NCBI GenBank assembly: GCA_023386495.1
Contig: JAEWJS010000093.1
Coordinates: forward strand, 1-43,255
Length of the DNA: 43,255 nucleotides
Reading direction: 5' to 3'
From: Bacillota bacterium
GTDB taxonomy: Bacteria; Bacillota; Bacilli; Paenibacillales; Paenibacillaceae
Shown: in pieces, positions 1-8,880 of the stretch
Layout: each line of letters opens with the position of its first letter
Numbering within the stretch: the first letter of the stretch is position 1
Notes under the pieces: model-generated
Database searches by the model: none
What the model saw: the letters and a program-made list of their open reading frames with translations, nothing else
Told to the model about the DNA's origin: nothing
Position numbers and translations under genes: made by a program

Positions 1-3000
1 ATATTTCGGAAATTATTGGGGGCGGCATGGGTACGTCTGACGCTGTCGGTATTGATTGCTGCCAGCGGCGTTGTCTCGGTGTCCCAGTCGACCCGGATCC
101 AGTCAGCGCCTGCCATCATCTACGTAACGGTAACAGGAAGCGGAAATGTGGAAGGATCATCCTGGGACAACGCCTATCCGGGAACCAAGCTGCAGGACGC
201 CATCGATGGGGCGGCTCCGGGCACGCAGATCTGGGTAGCGGCGGGGACCTATTATCCTACCAAGGTAGTTGGCGGTACCGGGGATTATTACCGGGTCTTC
301 CAAATGAAGAATGGTGTCGAGATCTACGGCGGTTTCCCGGCTAATCCGACGAATGACACAGAGTTGGAAGACCGGGATTGGGAATCCAATTCCACGATCT
401 TGAGCGCGGATTTGGGTGTGCCTGGCGAGGTTAGCGACAACGCCAGACGTGTATTCTACCATCCAGCGGATCTGGCGCTCGATGCTACTGCAGTTATCGA
501 TGGTTTTACGATCACAGGTGCCAATGCAAATGACTCGGGCGGAGGAATGTTTACGGTAACCGGCAGCCCGACGTTGCGTAATTTGATAGTTAGTAACAAC
601 TACTCGTCAGGTTTAGGTGGCGGGATGGCCTTTATTGACGGGAGTAAGCCACACTTGGAACAAGTTTCGTTCATAGATAATACAGCCGAATCGGCAGGCG
701 GCGGATTATTACTTATGAACGGAAGTGATGCTACGCTGTCCCATGTCATCTTGGAAGAGAATACCGCAGGACAACAAGGCGGTGGGATTAGCGCCAGTTA
801 CAGTAATATGGTTCTTCAACATGTGACGCTTCAGGACAATACGACGTCCGGTCAGGGCGGCGGAGGAGTTTTCTTTACCGGTGGGAGCGCGATTATAGAA
901 GACACTGTAATTAATCGCAATATCGCCTTAGGTGCTACCTCGCTCGGAGGCGGTGTGGGCACTTTTGGAACCACGTTGACGATGTCAAGAACGACCGTGG
1001 AAGGTAATTCGGGCGGTAGCGGCGGCGGATTGATGCTTAACGGTCCATCAACCTTACAAGACGTTGATGTAATCGGCAATACAGCTATAAGAGGCGGCGG
1101 CATCGGTGTCAACGGTAACGTGAAGATGTCGAACGTGACCGTTGTGGGTAATCAGGCGAATTTAGGGGGCGGTGTGCTCATTTTAGCGGCACCGACGCCT
1201 ACGCTTATGACGAATGTGACGTTCTCTGGGAACAGGGCGATCGATATGGGCGGAGGATTGGGTGTGTTTAACGGCAGCGCGATCCTGACGAACGTGACGA
1301 TCAGCGGGAACGCCACTGGAACTAGCGGCGGAGGGCTGTACACACAGGGGAATGGTCAAGCTTCTGTTCGCAATAGCATTATCTGGGGCAACAGCGCAGG
1401 CACACCGGATGCGGCCAATGTGTTCGGCGACAGCTCGAAGCTGACTTATGCGCATAGTGTCATCGAAGACTCCGGTGGCAGCGGCGAGGATTGGAAAACG
1501 TCATTCGGAACGGACGTTGGCGGCAATCTTGACGTCGACCCACAGTTTGTGGACCCGGTACCGGCCAGCGGAGCGCCTGCGGCAGGGGGGGGTTACCGGC
1601 TGACGGATACGTCGTGGGCAGTTGATGCGGGAGACGACGGCTTATATGAGAGCGTAGCAACGCCGGATTTATCCGCAATCACGACGGATGTGGCCGGCGA
1701 ACCGCGCAAGCGTTACGATGCCGTCGATATGGGGGCGTACGAATTGCTGGACGAGGTCGATCCGGCGATTACCGCACGGTTGCCGGCCAATGGTGAGACA
1801 GACGTGGCGGTGAACAGCACGTTGGAGATGCAGTTCCGCGAGCCTGTGCGCGCAGTTGCGGGCAAGACCCTTAAGGTGTGGCAATCCGATGCCACGTTGG
1901 CGGCAACGATCCCGGTTGAGGATACCGAGTTGGTTCAAGTGAACCGCTCCGTAGCTAAGGTCAAGCTGCCAATCAGTCTCCAATCGGGCATCTCGTATTA
2001 TGTAACGATAGACAAGGGAGCTTTCGTCGACAGAGCGGGGAATGAGATCGCGGAAATTGCGGATGATTCGGAGTGGGCTTTCACGACCGTAGTTCCGGAT
2101 GTCACTATTCCTGAGGCCCCGAATGTGAGTGCCGACGATACGAACAATACGATAATCGGTCTGGACACGACGATGGAGTATGCGGTAGACAACGAAGCAT
2201 ATATTCGGTATGACGGAACCAACGCGCCGCAGCTCGACGGCGAGCATACGGTTCAAGTGCGAGTGGCTGCCAGCGGTTCCGTACCGGCTGGGCTGGCCGC
2301 CACGCTGATTTTCACGACGAACGCTGTTGTTCCCGTTCCGGCTGGCGGTTTGACGGTAACGGCATCCGATCCCGACGGCGCCGCCAACGATGGAAGAACG
2401 AAGATCACGGTAACGCCAAGCGTTGAGGGTGGGCATCAGCTTGTCTATTTCAACTTCGGCAGCGATGCCGTAGCGGTGCCTAACGTCGGCGACACGCTCA
2501 GCGGTTACCTGAACCTGCCGGACAACGGCATAATCCCGGCAGCGAACGGCGACAAGCTGGGCGTCGCGGAAGTTGATGCGCATGACAAGGTCGTACGATT
2601 CGGTCAGACGGCTGCAACCGTAATCGCCGAACCGTCTAGCCCCCCGGTCGTGACCGATACACCGACAGGATCGAGCGAAGAAGCTGTGAACGTGTTGGTG
2701 AACGGTAAGGTTGAAAATGCAGGGAAGGCCATAACGACGGAAACGGGCGGCATCAAGACGACGAAGATCATCGTCGATCCGGTCAAGCTGCAGGCGAAGC
2801 TGGATGCGGAGGGAGCCAATCCAGTCGTCACCATTCCCGTCACATCCAATTCGAACGTTATTGTCGGTGAACTGAACGGTCGGATGGTTAAGAATATGGA
2901 GGCGCAATCTGCTACACTAGTATTACAGACGGCTAAGGCTGCGTACACGTTGCCGGCCCGCGAGATTGCCATTGATGAAGTGGCGCGTCAATTGGGCAGC

Positions 3001-3933
3001 AATGTGCAACTGGAAGACATCCAACTCCAAATTACGGTTGCGAGTACGTCGGCAGCCATGGCACAGGTTGTCGAGAGCGCGGCTGAGCAAGGTGAGTTCT
3101 CCGTCGTCGTACCTGCGCTTGATTTCACGGTCACAGGTACTTACGGCGGGAAGACGGTCGACATCACGACGTTTAACGCCTACGTCGAACGCATGATGCT
3201 TTTGCCGCAAGGCGCTGACCCTAACAAAGTCACGACAGGCATCGTCGTGGAGCCGGACGGAACGGTGCGGCACGTACCGACCAAGATCATGCTCGTGGAC
3301 GGCCAATATTATGCGACCATCAATAGCTTGACGAACAGCACGTACGCGGTCGTCTGGCATCCGCTTGAATTCCAGGATGTCGCGAACCACTGGGCGCAAG
3401 CGGCGGTCAATGACATGGGATCCCGGATGGTCATCGACGGTACAGGCGAAGGGCAGTTCAGTCCTGATCGTGCCATTACCAGAGCCGAGTTCGCAGCCAT
3501 TCTGGTGCGCGGATTAGGGCTGAAGCTGGATAATAGCCCAACGGCGTTCTCCGACGTGGAGGTGGCGGACTGGTTCAACAGCTCGATCAACACCGCACAT
3601 GCATACGGACTGATTAACGGATATGAAGACGGAACGTTCCGTCCGAACGGGGAGATTACCCGAGAAGAGGCGATGACGATGCTCTCGAGAGCGCTGTCGA
3701 TCATCGGCCTTGGAGCGGAGACCCCTGTTCATGCGATCGATCTTACGCTTCAACCTTATCGGGATGCGTCGAGCGTCTCCGATTGGGCGAGAAGCAGCGT
3801 GGCCATCAATGTGGAGGCTGGTCTAGTAACGGGACGCAGTACCGCCGAGCTCGCCCCGTTAGCGTCTGTTACAAGGGCGGAGACGGCAACGATTATCCGA
3901 AGGCTGCTGCAAGCATCCGACTTCATCAACTAA
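1..3933 (+). CDS. SLH-anchored surface protein with right-handed beta-helix (5' end outside window)
   Basis: Large exported protein expected to bind secondary cell-wall polymer through three C-terminal SLH repeats. The frame is already open at base 1 and encodes basic residues (IFRKLLG) just before a hydrophobic stretch, so the TTG at 16 is unlikely to be the true start; the initiator and the front of the signal peptide probably lie upstream of the window. Counting from base 16, residues about 170-460 form a parallel beta-helix made of GGG(M/L/I) and N(N/D)(T/Y)A-type repeats like polymorphic-membrane-protein repeats. Residues about 585-690 look like an SbsA-type Ig domain (Big_5) and 695-775 like DUF4073. 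A module of about 200 residues shared with the protein at 19205 follows. SLH repeats lie near 1117-1158, 1176-1228 and 1248-1300. The substrate or ligand cannot be deduced; an adhesin or a polysaccharide-binding role is inference. It ends in a strong bidirectional terminator. Confidence 0.9.
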   Translation: MFRKLLGAAWVRLTLSVLIAASGVVSVSQSTRIQSAPAIIYVTVTGSGNVEGSSWDNAYPGTKLQDAIDGAAPGTQIWVAAGTYYPTKVVGGTGDYYRVFQMKNGVEIYGGFPANPTNDTELEDRDWESNSTILSADLGVPGEVSDNARRVFYHPADLALDATAVIDGFTITGANANDSGGGMFTVTGSPTLRNLIVSNNYSSGLGGGMAFIDGSKPHLEQVSFIDNTAESAGGGLLLMNGSDATLSHVILEENTAGQQGGGISASYSNMVLQHVTLQDNTTSGQGGGGVFFTGGSAIIEDTVINRNIALGATSLGGGVGTFGTTLTMSRTTVEGNSGGSGGGLMLNGPSTLQDVDVIGNTAIRGGGIGVNGNVKMSNVTVVGNQANLGGGVLILAAPTPTLMTNVTFSGNRAIDMGGGLGVFNGSAILTNVTISGNATGTSGGGLYTQGNGQASVRNSIIWGNSAGTPDAANVFGDSSKLTYAHSVIEDSGGSGEDWKTSFGTDVGGNLDVDPQFVDPVPASGAPAAGGGYRLTDTSWAVDAGDDGLYESVATPDLSAITTDVAGEPRKRYDAVDMGAYELLDEVDPAITARLPANGETDVAVNSTLEMQFREPVRAVAGKTLKVWQSDATLAATIPVEDTELVQVNRSVAKVKLPISLQSGISYYVTIDKGAFVDRAGNEIAEIADDSEWAFTTVVPDVTIPEAPNVSADDTNNTIIGLDTTMEYAVDNEAYIRYDGTNAPQLDGEHTVQVRVAASGSVPAGLAATLIFTTNAVVPVPAGGLTVTASDPDGAANDGRTKITVTPSVEGGHQLVYFNFGSDAVAVPNVGDTLSGYLNLPDNGIIPAANGDKLGVAEVDAHDKVVRFGQTAATVIAEPSSPPVVTDTPTGSSEEAVNVLVNGKVENAGKAITTETGGIKTTKIIVDPVKLQAKLDAEGANPVVTIPVTSNSNVIVGELNGRMVKNMEAQSATLVLQTAKAAYTLPAREIAIDEVARQLGSNVQLEDIQLQITVASTSAAMAQVVESAAEQGEFSVVVPALDFTVTGTYGGKTVDITTFNAYVERMMLLPQGADPNKVTTGIVVEPDGTVRHVPTKIMLVDGQYYATINSLTNSTYAVVWHPLEFQDVANHWAQAAVNDMGSRMVIDGTGEGQFSPDRAITRAEFAAILVRGLGLKLDNSPTAFSDVEVADWFNSSINTAHAYGLINGYEDGTFRPNGEITREEAMTMLSRALSIIGLGAETPVHAIDLTLQPYRDASSVSDWARSSVAINVEAGLVTGRSTAELAPLASVTRAETATIIRRLLQASDFIN

Positions 3934-3953
3934 CTCCATATCGGTGAAACAGC

Positions 3954-3988
3954 GCGAAAGCGGGAGGACTAGTTCCTCCCGCTTTCGC
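3954..3988. terminator. Bidirectional intrinsic terminator
   Basis: A perfect 15-bp inverted repeat (3954-3968 with 3974-3988) with a 5-nt CTAGT loop lies between two convergent genes, 20 bp after the SLH gene stop and 14 bp before the stop of the minus-strand reductase gene. T-tracts are weak on both sides, so termination strength is inferred from stem and position. Confidence 0.8.
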
Positions 3989-4002
3989 TATTTGCCTATC
4001 AA

Positions 4003-4704
4003 CTACGCTAACAACTCTGCGATCTCTTCTTCGTGCTTGTCGAGCATGATCTGTTCTACAGGGATACCGTTCTCACGCAGGGCTGCGATATTGTGGGCAA
4101 GGAATTCATCGCTTCCTACGATGTAGAATAGCCCTTCCTTGTCAGCGGCGAGCTTCTGCACTTCTTCATAGTAGGAGTTGCGGTTATCCACGAACTGCGC
4201 TGTAAAGTTTTTGTCGGCTGCGGTTGTCACGATATCGGGGAACAGGTACTGCCGCGATGATTCAATGTTCAAGGAATGCATATGCGGAATGCCATCGGGA
4301 CGATTGAAGTAATCAAGCACGATCGACCGGAACGTCGCAAGCCCGACACCGGAGGACAAGAGGTACACTTTTCTCCCGACACGCTTGAGCGGTAAGTTGG
4401 TGTACGTCTTGAAGAGGGCTACTTCATCGCCGATGTTGAGCTGTCGGAGAATGGATTTGAATTCGGAGCATTGCTCCTTAATGCGGGTCGTGATGCCAAT
4501 CGCATCTTCAGACGGCACCGTGGAGATCGACATATGGCGCACGAGGCTGCGATTCGGCTTGCTCTCGGCATTGAAGCCTTGCATGGCGAAGTGCGTATGA
4601 GCGCCCTCATCCCAAGTGAAGCCTTCCGGACGTTCGAGAAGGTAGGTCTTGATTTCCGGTGTTTCCTCAATAATCTGTTTGATCTTCAACCAATAAATTT
4701 GCAC
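4003..4704 (-). CDS. Flavin/NAD(P)-dependent reductase (FNR-like), probable ferric-siderophore reductase
   Basis: This 233-residue protein resembles the ferredoxin-NADP reductase superfamily, the fold of siderophore-interacting and flavohaemoprotein reductase domains. An N-terminal beta-barrel carries the flavin motif R-x-x-S (RHMSIS, about residues 57-62). A nucleotide-binding half follows with SSGVGLATFRSI and a late IVGSDEF segment. It has no signal peptide or membrane segment, so it should act in the cytoplasm. It is the last gene of the Fur-box operon, 66 bp after the ATPase gene, so release of iron from an imported ferric siderophore is the natural inference. The start is GTG at 4704 preceded by AGAGGCGG. 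Substrate and cofactor preference cannot be read from sequence. Confidence 0.82.
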   Translation of the reverse strand: MQIYWLKIKQIIEETPEIKTYLLERPEGFTWDEGAHTHFAMQGFNAESKPNRSLVRHMSISTVPSEDAIGITTRIKEQCSEFKSILRQLNIGDEVALFKTYTNLPLKRVGRKVYLLSSGVGLATFRSIVLDYFNRPDGIPHMHSLNIESSRQYLFPDIVTTAADKNFTAQFVDNRNSYYEEVQKLAADKEGLFYIVGSDEFLAHNIAALRENGIPVEQIMLDKHEEEIAELLA

Positions 4705-4770
4705 AATATACCGCCTCTTTTCTCACGATAGTAAGATTAACAGTCTGGAGCCTCCAGTTGCATGCCGCGA

Positions 4771-5523
4771 TTAATAGACCGCAATCGGACCATGCGGACC
4801 TTCGATGATATCGATTCTGGTCTCGAAGATGTCCGTTAAGAGGTCAGGCTGCATAATATCCTGCACGGTTCCGAATGCGGCGATCTGTCCGCCCTTCATC
4901 GCGCAGATTCGGTCGGAGTACTTGGCCGCAAAGTTGATGTCATGCAGGACCGTTACGATCGTTCTGCCGAACTCATTCGCCGCTGCCTTCAGATGCTCCA
5001 TCATCTGTACGGCACGAGCGATATCCAGATTGTTGAGAGGCTCGTCTAGCAGCACGTACTCGGTTTCTTGGCATAGCACCATCGCGACGTAAGCGCGCTG
5101 TCGCTGTCCGCCTGACAGTTCATCCAAGTAACGATGCTCGAGATCCGTCAATTCCAGGAAGTCGATATACTTCGAGATAATCATCTCGTCTTCCTTGGTC
5201 AATCTCCCCTTGGAGTAGGGGAATCGTCCGAATCCAGCGAGCTGTCTGACCGTAAGTCGGGTAACGAAGTGGTTTTCTTGTCGCAGGATCGTTAATATTT
5301 TCGCCAGATCTTCGGACTTCGAGGTGGTTACGTTCAGATTGGCGACCGTGATCTGACCTTCGTCCATATTCAATAGTCTGCCGATCATCAGGAGCGTCGT
5401 CGATTTGCCGGCGCCGTTGGGACCGATCAATGACGTGAATCCTGCCTTAGGAATCTCGATATTCAGGGGCCCAATGTGGACCTCATCTCCGTACTGCTTA
5501 CTAGCATTCTGGATCGATATCAT
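4771..5523 (-). CDS. Iron-siderophore ABC transporter ATP-binding protein (YclP-type)
   Basis: ATPase subunit of a FecCD-type importer, 250 residues, the usual length. Walker A is GPNGAGKST (residues 34-42). The ABC signature is LSGGQRQR, Walker B is VLLDEPLNNLD, and the switch histidine lies in VLHDIN. The sequence recalls B. subtilis YclP of the petrobactin importer, including the GRFPYSKGRLT segment. The ATG overlaps the TGA of the upstream permease gene by 4 bp (ATGA), and AAGAGGT supplies the ribosome binding site, so translation is probably coupled. It would energise the two permeases encoded upstream. The exact siderophore is not known from sequence. Confidence 0.93.
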   Translation of the reverse strand: MISIQNASKQYGDEVHIGPLNIEIPKAGFTSLIGPNGAGKSTTLLMIGRLLNMDEGQITVANLNVTTSKSEDLAKILTILRQENHFVTRLTVRQLAGFGRFPYSKGRLTKEDEMIISKYIDFLELTDLEHRYLDELSGGQRQRAYVAMVLCQETEYVLLDEPLNNLDIARAVQMMEHLKAAANEFGRTIVTVLHDINFAAKYSDRICAMKGGQIAAFGTVQDIMQPDLLTDIFETRIDIIEGPHGPIAVY

Positions 5524-6578
5524 AGCGACCTCTTCCTTAAGATGACAATTAGAAATGTGATTCCGCCGAACAGCTCGATAATGACGGTGACGACGGTAGG
5601 AACCTGCACGATGTGATACAGTAGGAAATACGCCGTTGTCAGGAGGCCGAATCCGATTGCGAAAGCCATCGGAAAGACATACCGGTGATCATACGTTGGC
5701 GCGGCCTGGTAACTTAGCATGGCAACCAAGAAGCCGAAAAAAGTAAGCGGCCCGATCAACGAAGTGGAAATCGACATTAAGACCGCGACGATGATGAGGG
5801 TATAAACGATGCTTGCCCGATATCTCAGACCGAATGAAGTGGCGACGTCTTTGCCAAGCGATACGACATTCAGCTTCCGTGAGAAGAAGAATAAACATAA
5901 GACGGTCACAATGACGATCGGAATGGCGATCGGGAAGTATTCGGATTCGGCATTGTTGACGGAGCCGATCAGCCGGGACTGGAGCAGATCGAATTCGGAT
6001 GGAGCCAGCAGCCGTCTCATAAAGCCGGATACGGCATTCAGCCCCACGCCGATAATGATTCCGACGAGAAGCATCAGCTGCAAATTCCCGTACTTCCCCG
6101 ACAGCAGCCATCCATACAAGGTTAGGCTCATGATGACCATTAGCGCCACTTGAAGGAAGAAGGGACCGATCCCGGTAAAACTGACGAGCGCGCCGGCACC
6201 GAAGAAGAACAGCGTGCCGGTATGGATCGTTGCATACAGCGATTCAAACCCAAGAAGCGAAGGGGTTATGATCCGATTATTCGTGATCGACTGGAACGCG
6301 ACGGTTGAGAAGCTATGGCAGCATGCCGCAATAAGCATGGCGATGACGGCCTCTAATCGTCTCTCTACGACAGGGATGAAGGAAGGCGAGTCGACAGGGA
6401 CCGGATTGTTATACAGCAACAGTCCGAGAGTTGCCAGCAGACCCATCCCTATGAATAACGTCAGCAACAGCCAATAGCGTCTCTCCTCGGTCTTGGAACG
6501 GAAGGCGCTGGCAGATCGATTGCGAGTGCTGGCATGGATGCTGCTATTCATACGGAGTCTGGATTCCAATGTGCTCAT
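5520..6578 (-). CDS. Iron-siderophore ABC transporter permease (FecCD family, YclO-type)
   Basis: Second integral-membrane subunit of the iron importer, about 352 residues, with the multi-spanning FecCD pattern (about 9-10 hydrophobic segments) after a 40-residue basic N-terminus. The open frame extends upstream to 6734, but the ATG at 6578 is preferred. It has AGGAGG 5 nt upstream and overlaps the preceding permease stop by 4 bp (ATGA), the same arrangement as at the next junction. Family features include the conserved LLSG and GPLTFFGFLVAML segments near the cytoplasmic loop that contacts the ATPase. It should form a heterodimer with the product of 6575-7594. Confidence 0.92.
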   Translation of the reverse strand: MSTLESRLRMNSSIHASTRNRSASAFRSKTEERRYWLLLTLFIGMGLLATLGLLLYNNPVPVDSPSFIPVVERRLEAVIAMLIAACCHSFSTVAFQSITNNRIITPSLLGFESLYATIHTGTLFFFGAGALVSFTGIGPFFLQVALMVIMSLTLYGWLLSGKYGNLQLMLLVGIIIGVGLNAVSGFMRRLLAPSEFDLLQSRLIGSVNNAESEYFPIAIPIVIVTVLCLFFFSRKLNVVSLGKDVATSFGLRYRASIVYTLIIVAVLMSISTSLIGPLTFFGFLVAMLSYQAAPTYDHRYVFPMAFAIGFGLLTTAYFLLYHIVQVPTVVTVIIELFGGITFLIVILRKRSL

Positions 6579-7594
6579 CGCAGCCTCCTGCTTTTTCGTT
6601 GCCTTAGCAATATTAGAATAAAGACGAATGCGCCCACTGTTCCGAGGATTAAGGAGACAGGCAATTCGAATGGCATAATCAGGACGCGAGACAGGATATC
6701 GCATACCATAATCGTACCCATGCCCGCCACGCATACCCAGGGGAGATTGCTCCTAAGATCATCTCCTCGAATCATGGATATGATGTTAGGCACGATTAAT
6801 CCTAAGAATGGAAGATTGCCTATGACCGCGGCAACAATGCCGACGGCTACGGCGATCAGCGCATTCGCTAACAGAATAAGCCGGTTGTAATTGACGCCTA
6901 AGGTCGTCGCTACGTCTTGGCCCAGTCCTGCCAGCGTCAGACGATTGGCATACATGAATATCAGAACGGTAACGATGACGATGATCCATAGATATTCATA
7001 TCTGCCGACCTGGACGGGAGCGAAAGATCCGATGAACCAGCCTTCAATCACCTGTGACATGTTGAAGTAGAGCGACGTGAAGGTGGACAGGGCCGATATG
7101 ACGGCGCCGAGCATTAATCCAATGATCGGAACGATGAGAGACGAGCGAAGCTTGACTCCCCTCAGGAAGAAGAAGAAGACCATCGTCCCTATGAAGGAAA
7201 ATAGGATTGCGCCGGTCATGCGTACTACTAATGTCGGTCCGGGGACTAATAAGTACACCGCGAGCAGACCTAAGCCGGCCCACTCCGTCGTTCCGATCGT
7301 GGTCGGCTCGACCATCTTGTTCTGCGTGACCAACTGCATGAGCAGTCCTGTCATCGCCATCGCAGCCCCGGTAAGCATGAGGGCTACGGTGCGCGGGACG
7401 CGGGTGATGAAGAACATTTCCCAGCCGTCCGCTTGTCCCCAAATATCATACACGCCTGTAAAGAGGGACACGATTCCTAGAATAACTACGCTGAGCAACG
7501 CCAATATGAATGGGAACGTCCATAGCTTCTTACGTGTAGACAGCTGGGGTTGAGAGTGGCTCTCAACCCCAACGGCGATACTGTTCATGGGCAC
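6575..7594 (-). CDS. Iron-siderophore ABC transporter permease (FecCD family, YclN-type)
   Basis: First integral-membrane subunit of the iron importer, 339 residues, FecCD family. It has MTGAAMAMTGLLMQLVTQNKMVEPTT near the second membrane segment and the FLGLIVPNI(I)SM loop typical of these permeases. The start is GTG at 7594, with GAAGGAG 9 nt upstream; the ATG six bases later would leave a spacer of 15 nt. Only 18 bp separate it from the binding-protein gene. A perfect 11-bp inverted repeat sits inside codons 9-17 (7546-7570); see the separate entry. The protein pairs with the permease encoded at 5520-6578. Confidence 0.93.
   Translation of the reverse strand: MPMNSIAVGVESHSQPQLSTRKKLWTFPFILALLSVVILGIVSLFTGVYDIWGQADGWEMFFITRVPRTVALMLTGAAMAMTGLLMQLVTQNKMVEPTTIGTTEWAGLGLLAVYLLVPGPTLVVRMTGAILFSFIGTMVFFFFLRGVKLRSSLIVPIIGLMLGAVISALSTFTSLYFNMSQVIEGWFIGSFAPVQVGRYEYLWIIVIVTVLIFMYANRLTLAGLGQDVATTLGVNYNRLILLANALIAVAVGIVAAVIGNLPFLGLIVPNIISMIRGDDLRSNLPWVCVAGMGTIMVCDILSRVLIMPFELPVSLILGTVGAFVFILILLRQRKSRRLR
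7546..7570 (-). repeat. Perfect 11-bp hairpin inside the 5' coding end of the first permease gene
   Basis: GGGGTTGAGAG is followed by a 3-nt loop and its exact complement. It begins 24 nt into the permease reading frame and about 43 nt after the binding-protein stop codon. A stem like this could slow 3' exonucleases and favour the binding-protein part of the transcript, but that is inference. Confidence 0.75.
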
Positions 7595-7612
7595 AATGTT
7601 GTACTCCTTCTT

Positions 7613-8668
7613 CTACTTCTTGAGTGCTGCTGTAATGCCTTCGAAGATCTCGATGAACGTCTGAATCGATTCATTCGTGTAAGTATCCGCAGGCGCATAC
7701 ACGATCTGACCTTTCGTAATGGCTGTCGTATTCTTGAGGGCCGGAGCATTCTCAATGACATCCGTTGCAGGAGTGAAGTCAGCTTCCTTCGTGGAGATGG
7801 CAGCGTCACGATCCAACACCAGCAGCCAATCCGGGTTGCTCTGTGCGATGGCTTCTACGGAAATTTCGTCGCCTTGATGGTCAGCGGAGGATTTCTCCAC
7901 TTCGAGAGAAGGATTCCAACCGAAGATATCGTAGAGCGGACCCCACACGCGTCCGGTATGCGGCGCGGAGTAGCCGATGTTGCCAGCCGATACGATTACG
8001 CTCATGACCGTATCTGTGCCAATGTACGCCGCTTTCGCATCTGCCAGCGCCTGGTCGAAGCGAGCGTTCAAGGCGGCAGCTTCTTCATTCTTATCGAAGA
8101 TTAAGCCAAGCGTCGTGGTAGTCTCCTTGAAGCCGTTGGACAGAACGTCGCCCGCGGAGCCGTCTTCGGCGGATACATCGATATTCAAGTTAATGACGGC
8201 GGCATTCGGAACAAGCTTCTTAATATCTTCATAGTACCCGGAGAAACGTTGGCCGACGATGACGAGCTCTGGATTGACCGCAGCGATGATCTCCAGCTTC
8301 GGCTCGGCGTGATTGCCGATATCCTGTACGGATTCATCGGTCACATAGACGGAGTCTTCAGGCATGACGAGCTTAGGTGCCGCAGCCAGCTTAATGCCCC
8401 AATCCGCGAGCGTCTCGAACGTTCTATTGTCCAGAGCGACGACATTCTGCGGATTGACCGGGACGGTTACCGTGCCGTTAGCGTCGGTGATCTCGACTGT
8501 CGTTGGCGTGGCAGGTTCATTCGCGGGAGTCGACGCAGCTTCAGCCGAGGTGTTGCTTGCACCTGCATTCGAATTCCCGGTGTTTGCTCCTGTGTTGTTG
8601 GAGGCCGAACATGCTGCCAGTACCAATACGGTTAGTGCGATGAGGATAGTGGTCGTAAATCTTTTCAT
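7613..8668 (-). CDS. Iron-siderophore ABC transporter substrate-binding lipoprotein (YclQ-type)
   Basis: Extracellular, lipid-anchored receptor of the iron importer, 351 residues. The N-terminus is a lipoprotein signal with lipobox LAAC (Cys20), then a low-complexity Ser/Asn/Ala/Gly linker to about residue 50. The remainder is a class III (helical-backbone) periplasmic-binding fold. It contains a conserved IxDANGTVTVPVNPQNVV start, PELVIVGQRFSGYYEDIKK and PDWLLVLDRDAAI, close in pattern to YclQ/FatB-like receptors for catecholate or carboxylate siderophores. The ATG has AAGGAGAG upstream. It is the first gene of the operon under the promoter and Fur box at 8711-8774. Ligand identity (petrobactin, enterobactin-like or other) is open. 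Confidence 0.93.
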   Translation of the reverse strand: MKRFTTTILIALTVLVLAACSASNNTGANTGNSNAGASNTSAEAASTPANEPATPTTVEITDANGTVTVPVNPQNVVALDNRTFETLADWGIKLAAAPKLVMPEDSVYVTDESVQDIGNHAEPKLEIIAAVNPELVIVGQRFSGYYEDIKKLVPNAAVINLNIDVSAEDGSAGDVLSNGFKETTTTLGLIFDKNEEAAALNARFDQALADAKAAYIGTDTVMSVIVSAGNIGYSAPHTGRVWGPLYDIFGWNPSLEVEKSSADHQGDEISVEAIAQSNPDWLLVLDRDAAISTKEADFTPATDVIENAPALKNTTAITKGQIVYAPADTYTNESIQTFIEIFEGITAALKK

Positions 8669-8710
8669 TGTGTGGCTCTCTCCTTTTTATATGTATGTGA
8701 TGATGAATCA

Positions 8711-8729
8711 ATTGATAATGATTATCAAT
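8711..8729 (-). promoter_or_regulatory. Fur box of the iron-uptake operon
   Basis: The sequence contains a perfect 7-1-7 palindrome TGATAAT-G-ATTATCA (8713-8727), extended to a perfect 19-bp inverted repeat at 8711-8729, matching the classical Fur consensus. It lies 10-28 bases downstream of the predicted transcription start and about 43 bases before the lipoprotein start codon, so iron-bound Fur would block the operon. Confidence 0.92.
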
Positions 8730-8745
8730 ATCAGATTCTTGTATG

Positions 8746-8774
8746 ATTATAGCAACGAGTTGCATGAAGATCAA
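8746..8774 (-). promoter_or_regulatory. Sigma-A promoter of the iron-uptake operon
   Basis: On the minus strand, TTGATC (8774-8769) and a perfect TATAAT (8751-8746) are separated by exactly 17 nt. Predicted transcription start is near 8739, just upstream of the Fur box. Confidence 0.8.
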
Positions 8775-8880
8775 CAGGGAATTTGAAAATTGTTGTTGTT
8801 CAGTGATTGTATAGCTGCGTATGCGAGAATAGGCCAAGTAAGATGGGGATCGCTGCACCATCACTTGGGGGTATTCCGAA

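Noticed and set aside
1669..2907. 412-residue minus-strand open frame within the first SLH gene
   Set aside because: Composition and position show a shadow of the plus-strand gene; the plus frame carries clear Ig-like and DUF4073 sequence there.
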